Assembly: GCA_963780815.1 (NCBI GenBank)
Contig: CAWADG010000005.1
Coordinates: 248,001 to 312,000 of the forward strand
Direction: 5' to 3'
Length of the DNA stretch: 64,000 bases
From: VRUE01 sp963780815
Lineage (GTDB): Bacteria > Actinomycetota > Thermoleophilia > Solirubrobacterales > 70-9
In this document: positions 58,525 through 64,000 of the stretch, in pieces
Position numbering within the stretch: position 1 is the first letter of the stretch
Layout of the letters: every line of letters starts with the position of its first letter
Translations under genes and position numbers: made by a program
The notes under the pieces: generated by a model
Database searches by the model: none
What the model saw: only the letters and a program-made list of their open reading frames with translations
Told to the model about the DNA's origin: nothing

Positions 58525-58782
58525 CTACCCGAACCGGTCGAGGTCGTACTGCCGCATTTCCTTCCGCTTCTCGAGCCTGCCCTGGATCAGAGAGAGAACG
58601 ATCGGCAGCAGGGCGAAGAAGAGGATGACGCCGAAGCAGAAGAAGGTGACGGTCTTGTCGGTCAACGGGCCGGCGAGGCCGGTCCCATTCTCGGCGAAGG
58701 CAGCGGGCGCGGCGACGAGCGACAGGGCGAGCACCACGAGCAGTGAGACGGCGAGGCGGGCGCTGCGCGGCAGAAGGGTCAC
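58525..58782 (-). CDS. Small membrane protein of unknown function
   Basis: The 85-residue product has a signal-like first helix (about 8-30, ending AAPAAFA), a short loop, then one hydrophobic helix (about 45-66, TFFCFGVILFFALLPIVLSL) and a charged tail (EKRKEMRQYDLDRFG). Its stop is two bases from the HD gene stop, and it is divergent from uppP. I know no family; small proteins like this occur in Solirubrobacterales envelopes, as I recall. The ATG at 58782 is the start. Confidence 0.6.
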   Translation of the reverse strand: MTLLPRSARLAVSLLVVLALSLVAAPAAFAENGTGLAGPLTDKTVTFFCFGVILFFALLPIVLSLIQGRLEKRKEMRQYDLDRFG

Positions 58783-58840
58783 GCGGCGGAATCTACCGGA
58801 CCTTCAGACGTGCCGCTGCGGCTCTTCGTAGGCTGGCGCG

Positions 58841-59677
58841 ATGGATTGGTGGGAAGCAGTTCTATTCGGCGTGGTGGAGGGGGTCACCGAGTTCCTGCCG
58901 ATCTCGAGCACGGGCCACCTGACGGTCCTCGAGGCGATTCTCGGGCACCAGACCGACGATCCCGAAATCACCGCCTTCACGGCGATCATCCAGGTCGGCG
59001 CCATCGCCGCGACCCTGGTCTTCCTCCGCCGTGACGTCATCAGGCTCGCAGAGGCCTGGTTTCGCGGGCTCGTGAACCCCGCGGAGCGCAGCGCCCGCGA
59101 CTACCGCTTCGCCTGGGCGGTGATAATCGGATCGATCCCGATCGTGATCGTCGGCATCGCCTTCAAGGACCAGATCGAGACGACATTGCGAAGCCTCTGG
59201 TTCGTCGCCTGGGCGCTGATCATCTGGAGCGGGGCGATGTTCTACGCCGACAGCCGAGCCACGCTGCGAAGGCACGAGTCCGACGTCACCTGGCTCGACA
59301 CCCTGATCATCGGCATCGTCCAGTGCCTGGCGCTGGTTCCGGGAGTCTCGCGATCCGGGGCGACGATGTCCGCCGGCCTCCTGCGCGAAATCGATCGGGT
59401 CGGGGTGACGCGATTGTCGTTCTTCCTCGCAATCCCGGCCCTGACCGGCGCCGCGATCTTCGAGGGGATCGGAGAATTCAGCAACATCTCGAGCGGGGTC
59501 GGGTGGGGCCCGACGATCGTCGCCACGGTGGTGAGCTTCGCGGTCGCCTTCGTCGCGATCGCCTGGCTGCTGCGCTACATCGCGCACCACAACTACGCGA
59601 TCTTCATCGCCTACCGGGTTGCCCTCGGCCTGCTGATCCTGATCCTGCTCGCCAGCGGCGCCCTCTCCGCCACCTAG
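58841..59677 (+). CDS. uppP: Undecaprenyl-diphosphatase UppP (BacA)
   Basis: UppP recycles undecaprenyl diphosphate to the monophosphate carrier used in wall and polysaccharide synthesis, so it serves wecA, the sugar transferase and the LCP protein of this window. The 278-residue protein has eight hydrophobic segments and the family motifs GVVEGVTEFLPISSTGHL (with the glutamate, serines and histidine) and LVPGVSRSGATMSAGL. The ATG at 58841 is clear. The 393-bp gap after it holds a palindrome and an orphan terminator. Overproduction in other bacteria gives bacitracin resistance. Confidence 0.96.
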   Translation: MDWWEAVLFGVVEGVTEFLPISSTGHLTVLEAILGHQTDDPEITAFTAIIQVGAIAATLVFLRRDVIRLAEAWFRGLVNPAERSARDYRFAWAVIIGSIPIVIVGIAFKDQIETTLRSLWFVAWALIIWSGAMFYADSRATLRRHESDVTWLDTLIIGIVQCLALVPGVSRSGATMSAGLLREIDRVGVTRLSFFLAIPALTGAAIFEGIGEFSNISSGVGWGPTIVATVVSFAVAFVAIAWLLRYIAHHNYAIFIAYRVALGLLILILLASGALSAT

Positions 59678-59751
59678 CCCCCCGCCATCGTGGACGCGTC
59701 GCGCTCGACCCGGAACGGCGGACGCGGGAGCGAGGCCCATTCTGGTGCAGC

Positions 59752-59827
59752 CCGCCATCGCGGACGGGAGCGAGGCCGGGTCCATATCTATTTCTTCCCG
59801 GCCGAGCGGGAGCAGAGCAGATGGCGG
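59752..59827. repeat. Imperfect palindrome after uppP with a direct repeat upstream
   Basis: CCGCCAT (59752-59758) pairs with ATGGCGG (59821-59827), and the inner arms GGCCGGG (59774-59780) and CCCGGCC (59797-59803) are perfect around a 16-base loop. The first ten bases CCCGCCATCG are repeated at 59681-59690. The segment around 59719 (CGGACGCGGGAGCGA) resembles the palindrome after ahcY read on the other strand. No ORF is convincing in 59678-60070. Confidence 0.65.
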
Positions 59828-59831
59828 ATAT

Positions 59832-59868
59832 AAAAAAAGCGAACGGCCCGGGGCAGTGGGCCGTTCGC
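59832..59868 (-). terminator. Intrinsic terminator facing left, without an annotated gene
   Basis: On the minus strand GCGAACGGCCC and GGGCCGTTCGC form a perfect 11-bp stem with an eight-base loop (59839-59849, 59858-59868), followed by seven T (59838-59832). This is the strongest intrinsic terminator in the window, yet all genes to the right are on the plus strand. It points to a minus-strand transcript that begins between about 59870 and 60070. Confidence 0.8.
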
Positions 59869-60070
59869 GCGGAGACAGAGAGGAGTCTCGTGAGGTCACG
59901 AGTCTTTCGTGCCCGGCCGGGCGCCGGGTGAACATCCGGAGAACCCCGATTGCCGGAATTCGCCCAATTTGGTCCGCGACCTGTGAATATTCAGTGAACG
60001 CAGGCACTTCGGGGGAGTTGGCCGACCTCGGTGATGCATACAATCGGGCCGCCTCAGCGCCGGCAACAGT

Positions 60071-60871
60071 GTGGCCCATGTGAATACCCAGCAGACGATC
60101 AGGCTCGCGGTCATCGACGACGACAGCGGATTCGTCACCGTGTTGTCGAAACGCACGCAGGCGGCGGGCTGGCAGCAGCGGACCCTCGGCGGCGGAATCC
60201 CGCTGGAGGAGCTGGTGGCGATGAAGCTGAACGCCCTCCTGCTCGACCCGGCGGTGCTCGGCGAGGAAGGATGGAACTACCTCGAGCGGGTCTGCGGCAT
60301 GCTCCCCGACCTCGGGGTGATCGTCTGCACCGAACGGTCCACGGTCGCGCAGCGGGTGCGCGGCCTCCGACTCGGCGTCGACGACTGGGTCGGCAAGCCG
60401 TGCCACCCGGAAGAGGTCGTCGCCAGAATCGAGGCGGTGTTGCGCCGTCGCCGGCGGGCGCGGCCGCAGCTCGAAGCGGGACCGGTGGTCGCCGGTGAGC
60501 TCGAGATCCGGGCCGACCGCTTCCAGGCTTTCGTGGCCGGCAGCAGCCTCGATCTCACGCGTCGCGAGTTCGAGCTGCTCCAGCTTCTTGCCGAGTCCGA
60601 AGGCCAGGTGCTCGAGCGCGAGGCGATTTACCAGCGGGTCTGGGGCTACGCGATGGCGCACGGCGACCGTTCGGTCGACGTCTTCATCCGCAAGCTGAGG
60701 CAGAAGCTCGAGAAGCGCTCGCCGGGCTGGCACTACATCCACACCCATTTCGGGGTCGGATACCGGTTCGACCCGGAGTCGGTCTCCGTCAGCGAGGCCG
60801 CCCAGCCCGCGCCGGAACCGGTCGCCGACCTTCTCGCCGCAAAGCGCGAAAGGGCCGCGGCGACGCAGTGA
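60071..60871 (+). CDS. OmpR/PhoB-type response regulator
   Basis: The 266-residue protein has an N-terminal receiver domain (about 8-120: VIDDDSG with the acidic pair, D59 in ALLLDP as the phosphate acceptor, C-T-E-R-S for the Thr and V-G-K-P for the Lys). A C-terminal winged helix follows (about 145-240), with SLDLTRREFELLQLLAESEG and HGDRSVDVFIRKLRQKLEKR. It ends in an Ala/Arg-rich tail. No sensor kinase gene is adjacent. A promoter-like pair TTGGCC / TACAAT (60018-60023, 60039-60044; 15-bp spacer) lies before the GTG at 60071, so the leader is very short. An in-frame GTG at 60080 is also possible. Confidence 0.88.
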   Translation: MAHVNTQQTIRLAVIDDDSGFVTVLSKRTQAAGWQQRTLGGGIPLEELVAMKLNALLLDPAVLGEEGWNYLERVCGMLPDLGVIVCTERSTVAQRVRGLRLGVDDWVGKPCHPEEVVARIEAVLRRRRRARPQLEAGPVVAGELEIRADRFQAFVAGSSLDLTRREFELLQLLAESEGQVLEREAIYQRVWGYAMAHGDRSVDVFIRKLRQKLEKRSPGWHYIHTHFGVGYRFDPESVSVSEAAQPAPEPVADLLAAKRERAAATQ

Positions 60872-60902
60872 TGGCCGGGCAACGGCCCAAGTGTTACTAG
60901 CC

Positions 60903-60924
60903 GTTCACACGAGCTTCACTTCGG
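60903..60924 (+). promoter_or_regulatory. Pho-box-like direct repeat
   Basis: GTTCACACGAG and CTTCACTTCGG are two 11-base units with TTCAC in the same position. This is the layout of PhoP/PhoB binding sites (Streptomyces PHO boxes are 11-base GTTCACC-type repeats). They lie 42 bases before the winged-helix gene and upstream of the pst operon. The assignment is by pattern only. Confidence 0.55.
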
Positions 60925-60966
60925 GATAACCGCTCGCCGCCCCCGCAGCGACATCCTCGGTGGCCA

Positions 60967-61296
60967 ATGTCCGTCGAGAACGTCGGGGAAGAGAGGATCG
61001 CGGCGGATCGGCTCGAGATCAGGCCGGACGAGCACGCGGCCCTGGTCGACGGCAGGCCCCTGTCGCTGACGGTCAGGGAGCTGCAGATGCTCAGCACCCT
61101 GGCCGCCAACCCACAGCGGATCATGACTCGCGAGGAGCTCTACGCGCAGATCTGGGGCGGGGAGCCGCGGCGCGACGATCGCTCGGTCGACGTCTATGTC
61201 AGCCGCCTGCGCTCGAAGCTCGGCGAGGCGCTGCCCGGCCTCGACCTGATCCACACCCACAACGGCATCGGCTACCGGTTCTCGCCGGACGGCTGA
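60967..61296 (+). CDS. Stand-alone winged-helix DNA-binding protein (PhoB/OmpR effector domain without receiver)
   Basis: The 109-residue protein is only a Trans_reg_C winged helix: LSLTVRELQMLSTLAANPQR, EELYAQIWGGEP, DRSVDVYVSRLRSKLGEALP and the wing HTHNGIGYRF. There is no receiver domain and no upstream open sequence that could encode one. It resembles the output half of the neighbouring response regulator. The Pho-box-like repeat before it and pstS after it suggest phosphate control. It could act constitutively or need a partner. The ATG at 60967 is the start. Confidence 0.83.
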   Translation: MSVENVGEERIAADRLEIRPDEHAALVDGRPLSLTVRELQMLSTLAANPQRIMTREELYAQIWGGEPRRDDRSVDVYVSRLRSKLGEALPGLDLIHTHNGIGYRFSPDG

Positions 61297-61297
61297 T

Positions 61298-61320
61298 TTT
61301 TACATCTTTTTCACATTCTC
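61298..61320 (+). promoter_or_regulatory. Pho-box-like repeats before pstS
   Basis: TTTACA-TCTTT-TTCACA repeats with an 11-base period within 61298-61320, an AT-rich stretch rare in this DNA. It matches the spacing of B. subtilis (TTAACA-type) and E. coli Pho boxes and lies about 105 bases before the pstS GTG. TACAAG and TAACAA follow as weak -10 candidates. Confidence 0.55.
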
Positions 61321-61424
61321 CGTACAAGCGAGTAACAAGCTCTTAGGGGGCCGATGCAAGTCTGGCCCATGATGGGCGGGGATGGCCCCCGTTTGCGTCC
61401 AGTCAAACGAAAGAAGGAGATCGT

Positions 61425-62525
61425 GTGAGTGCCTCAAGATGGTTTGCTGTCCTAGTCTCGCTCGCCGTACTGGCATTGGGCATCGCGGCCTGCGGCAGCA
61501 GCGACAGCAGCACCGGCGGCTCATCGGGAGAAGAAGTCTCGGGTGAAATCGCAGGGGCCGGCTCCACCGCCCAGCAGGCGGCACAGGAAGCATGGACCGC
61601 CGAATTCGTAAGCGAAAACTCCGGCGCGACGATCTCCTACGACCCGGTCGGGTCCGGCGGCGGCCGTGAACAGTTCATCGCCGGCGGGGTCGTCTATGCC
61701 GGCAGCGACGCGGCACTCGTAGTAGAAGAAGAAGAAATCACCAAGGCGATGAAGCGCTGCGAACCGGGCGAATTGGTCGAGGTCCCGGTCTACGTCTCGC
61801 CGATCGCGATCATCTACAACCTCGAAGGGGTCGAAGAACTCAAACTCGACGCCGAAACGCTGGCGAAGATCTTCAGCCAGAAGATCACCAGCTGGAACGA
61901 TCCGGCGATCGAAAAATTGAACCCGGGCGTCGAACTGCCCGAAAAGCGCATCACTCCGGTCAATCGCTCGGACGAGTCGGGGACGACGCAGAACTTCACC
62001 GAATACCTCTCGAAGGTCGAGCCCAGCATCTGGAAGTACGAAGTCAGCGGCGACTGGCCGGTCAAGGGCGGCGAGGCAGCCGATGGCACCTCCGGGGTGG
62101 TCGAAGCCGTCAGCGCGGGCGACGGGACGATCGGGTACGCCGACGCCAGCCAGGCCGGCGAACTCGGCATCGCGAAGATCAAGGTCGGCAGCCAGTGGGC
62201 TGAACCAACGCCCGAAGCAGCCGCCAAAATCCTCGAGGAGTCGCCGGAAGCAAAGGAACTGGCCAAGAACGAATTCATGTTCCCGTTCGAAGTCGATCGG
62301 AAGACCGAATCGCAGGGCGTCTACCCGATCATCCTCGTCTCCTACATGATCGCCTGCACCGAATACAGCTCCTCCTCGGAAGCGGCGCTCGTCAAGGCCT
62401 ATCTCGAATACGTGATAAGCCCAGAAGGGCAGAAGATTGCGGCAGAAAACGCCGGCTCGGCGCCGCTTTCCAGTGCCCTGACGAAGAAGATCGAACCGGC
62501 CGTCGCAGCGATCAAGACCTCGTAG
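61425..62525 (+). CDS. pstS: Phosphate ABC transporter substrate-binding lipoprotein PstS
   Basis: PstS captures phosphate outside the membrane for PstCAB. The 366-residue protein has a lipoprotein signal ending LGIAAC-GSS (Cys 23), then a Ser/Gly linker. Phosphate-binding loops are GAGSTAQQAAQEAW, SYDPVGSGGGREQF and NRSDESGTTQNF. The protein is rich in Glu coded by GAA, unlike the genes around it. The GTG at 61425 follows AAGGAGAT. A 13-bp UUCG hairpin after the stop may protect this part of the mRNA, giving more PstS than PstC. Confidence 0.95.
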   Translation: MSASRWFAVLVSLAVLALGIAACGSSDSSTGGSSGEEVSGEIAGAGSTAQQAAQEAWTAEFVSENSGATISYDPVGSGGGREQFIAGGVVYAGSDAALVVEEEEITKAMKRCEPGELVEVPVYVSPIAIIYNLEGVEELKLDAETLAKIFSQKITSWNDPAIEKLNPGVELPEKRITPVNRSDESGTTQNFTEYLSKVEPSIWKYEVSGDWPVKGGEAADGTSGVVEAVSAGDGTIGYADASQAGELGIAKIKVGSQWAEPTPEAAAKILEESPEAKELAKNEFMFPFEVDRKTESQGVYPIILVSYMIACTEYSSSSEAALVKAYLEYVISPEGQKIAAENAGSAPLSSALTKKIEPAVAAIKTS

Positions 62526-62540
62526 CGACGTTGGATTCTG

Positions 62541-62585
62541 AGCGCACAACGGGGCCCCGCCGTTCGCGGCGGGGCCCCGTGCGCT
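62541..62585 (+). terminator. Very stable UUCG hairpin between pstS and pstC
   Basis: CGGGGCCCCGCCG (62550-62562), loop TTCG, and CGGCGGGGCCCCG (62567-62579) form a perfect 13-bp stem. AGCGCA (62541-62546) and TGCGCT (62580-62585) extend it past a three-base bulge. No T run follows, so it is more likely a partial terminator or 3' stabiliser than a full stop. Confidence 0.75.
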
Positions 62586-62614
62586 GTCCAGGGACCGACT
62601 GATCAGATCGGCTG

Positions 62615-63571
62615 ATGGCGGCACACCCCGATACGACGACCAACGCCGGCCAGCTGCTGGCGATGGCGTCGGGCGGCCGTCGCGCGGCCGGCGACCGCGT
62701 CTTCTCCTACCTCTCGATTGCGGCGGGCATGTCGGTCCTCGCCCTGCTCGTCGGTGTCGCGCTCTTCCTGGTGGTGGAAGCGATGCCTGCGATCACCGCC
62801 GACTCCTCGAGCCTGCCGGAAGGCAAGAGCCTGATCGAGTACATCGCCCCCCTGGCCTTCGGCACGGTCCTGGCGGGAACGCTCGCCGTCGCCCTCGCGG
62901 TCCCGCTCGCCGTTGCGGTGGCGATATTCATCAGCCACATCGCGCCGAAACGGCTCGTGCTGGTTCTCGGCTTCCTCGTCGACCTGCTCGCCGCCGTGCC
63001 GAGCGTCATCTACGGGCTCTGGGGGATCTTCGTCCTCGGCCCGGCCGCGGTGCCGGTGCTCCAGTGGCTCGAAGAAAAGCTCGGCTTCATCCCGTTCTTC
63101 GAGGGACCCGCCTCGGTGACCGGCCGGACGATGCTGGTGGCGGCGATCGTCCTCACCGTGATGATCCTGCCGATCGTCTCCGCCATCGCCCGCGAGGTCT
63201 TCTCGCAGACACCGCGCAAACTCCAGGAGGGGGCGCTGGCGCTGGGGGCGACCCGCTGGGAGATGGTCCGAATGACGGTCCTGCCATTCGGAAAATCGTC
63301 GGTGATCAGCGGCGCGATGCTCGGCCTCGGCCGCGCCCTCGGCGAGACCATGGCGCTGACGATCATCCTCTCGGTCTCGGGGGTCGTCACCTTCAACCTG
63401 ATCAGCCAGTCCAACCCCTCGACGATCGCGGCGAACATCGCGCTCGAATTTCCCGAGTCCTCGGGCGTCGCGATCAACACGCTGATCGCCTCGGGCCTGG
63501 TCCTCTTCGCGATCACCCTCGTCACCAACCTGATCGCGCGCGCGATCATCTCCGGCCAGACGATCGAGTAG
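62615..63571 (+). CDS. pstC: Phosphate ABC transporter permease PstC
   Basis: PstC is one of the two membrane channels of the phosphate importer. The 318-residue protein has six hydrophobic helices and the permease loop that contacts the ATPase: LQEGALALGATRWEMVRMTV followed by GAMLGLGRALGET. The helix before it has AAVPSVIYGLWGIFVLGP, typical of PstC. A long periplasmic segment lies at about 60-80. The ATG at 62615 comes 29 bases after the hairpin. The pstA ATG directly follows the stop. Confidence 0.95.
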   Translation: MAAHPDTTTNAGQLLAMASGGRRAAGDRVFSYLSIAAGMSVLALLVGVALFLVVEAMPAITADSSSLPEGKSLIEYIAPLAFGTVLAGTLAVALAVPLAVAVAIFISHIAPKRLVLVLGFLVDLLAAVPSVIYGLWGIFVLGPAAVPVLQWLEEKLGFIPFFEGPASVTGRTMLVAAIVLTVMILPIVSAIAREVFSQTPRKLQEGALALGATRWEMVRMTVLPFGKSSVISGAMLGLGRALGETMALTIILSVSGVVTFNLISQSNPSTIAANIALEFPESSGVAINTLIASGLVLFAITLVTNLIARAIISGQTIE

Positions 63572-64000
63572 ATGGACGGCGGGATCGACACCACGAAGAC
63601 GTCGCTCATCGCCGGGCAGCTGCGTGGAGGAACGCTCCCAGGCTGGGCTCCATACGGCGTCATCGCCGGCTCGCTCGTGTTCACGGCGGCGGTGCTGGCC
63701 GCGGCCGGCTCCTTCAGCATCGCTCTGCTGATGGTCCTCGGGACGGTGGTCTCGTGCATCGCGATCTACGCCTGGTCGCGGGCGGTCGAGGGGCGGCGGC
63801 GGGCGCTCGATCGGCTGATGACCTTCGCGATCATCTCCGCCTTCGGCCTGGCCCTGATCCCGCTGCTCTCGCTGCTCTTCCAGGTGACGAAGCGCGGCCT
63901 GCCGGGGCTCGACTGGGAATTCCTCACCGGCAGCCCCCGCGGGATCATCAACGGCGGCGGCGCAGCACACGCGATCGTCGGCACGATCGTCATCACCGGC
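63572..64000 (+). CDS. pstA: Phosphate ABC transporter permease PstA, cut by the window edge
   Basis: The first 143 codons are visible. They encode an N-terminal soluble part (about 1-25), two hydrophobic helices (about 28-48 and 50-68), a third near 83-104 (FAIISAFGLALIPLLSLLF), and then GLDWEFLTGSPRGIINGGGA, the segment expected before the permease core in PstA. The ATG at 63572 follows the pstC stop with no gap. The rest, and pstB, should lie beyond the right edge. Confidence 0.9.
   Translation, partial: MDGGIDTTKTSLIAGQLRGGTLPGWAPYGVIAGSLVFTAAVLAAAGSFSIALLMVLGTVVSCIAIYAWSRAVEGRRRALDRLMTFAIISAFGLALIPLLSLLFQVTKRGLPGLDWEFLTGSPRGIINGGGAAHAIVGTIVITG

Overview
This window is high-GC bacterial DNA, densely packed and mostly on the + strand. 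Its gene order is actinobacterial: rpmE-prfA-prmC-tsaC, then wecA-atpIBEFHAGDC; prfB, ftsE-ftsX, smpB and ssrA; and uppP with pstSCA. Protein style, including a truncated diguanylate-cyclase-type membrane sensor, a DUF354 glycosyltransferase, a sigma/Ogt pair and an LCP protein with an extra domain, suggests Thermoleophilia/Solirubrobacterales. That placement is inference from style, not from a marker search.

Layout. 1-4.5 kb: edge of a frameshifted membrane sensor, then L31, DUF1385, RF1, its methylase PrmC and the t6A enzyme TsaC. 4.5-6.6 kb: a lysyl-oxidase-like secreted protein and glyA, divergent. 6.6-11.8 kb: tandem repeats, then a surface-polysaccharide set (DUF354 glycosyltransferase, sugar-phosphate transferase, asnB, wecA). 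11.8-19.3 kb: the whole F1Fo ATP synthase operon. 19.5-28.8 kb: M20 peptidase, LCP protein, UDP-glucose dehydrogenase, two sugar nucleotidyltransferases, a SIS isomerase, ahcY and a ComF-like protein. 29.9-36.2 kb: hpf, secA, a SnoaL-like protein, a methyltransferase, prfB with a +1 frameshift site, and an esterase. 36.2-43.1 kb: ECF sigma/Ogt pair, nadC, cupredoxin, Fpg-like glycosylase, nadA, transketolase. 43.2-52 kb: ftsE, ftsX, S41 protease, RNase II/R, smpB, a membrane-anchored helix-hairpin-helix protein, a disulfide oxidoreductase and tmRNA. 52-57 kb: mostly minus-strand accessory genes (peroxiredoxin, MBL hydrolase, OsmC, P450, purU). 57-64 kb: Rpf-like protein, HD hydrolase, uppP, two regulators with Pho-box-like repeats, and pstS-pstC-pstA running off the edge.

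The most unusual signal is small. Two tiny ORFs, one between prmC and tsaC and one just before secA, encode 21- and 22-residue peptides. These align from start to stop without gaps, share 11 of 21 residues (S7-V8, W11-F12, A14, R16-A17, R19), and each overlaps the start codon of the next gene. A third coupled ORF, inside three tandem repeats carrying a related nucleotide motif, precedes the DUF354 gene. The secA Shine-Dalgarno lies in the 3' arm of a perfect 9-bp hairpin inside its leader ORF. This could be a family of coupling leader peptides, or a mobile repeat that supplies start regions.

A second theme is palindromic elements: between DUF1385 and prfA, inside prmC (exactly 15 codons), between atpA and atpG, after atpC, after ahcY, after uppP, and between pstS and pstC. 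An orphan minus-strand terminator after uppP suggests an unannotated antisense or small RNA. No tRNA, rRNA, CRISPR array or complete insertion sequence was seen.
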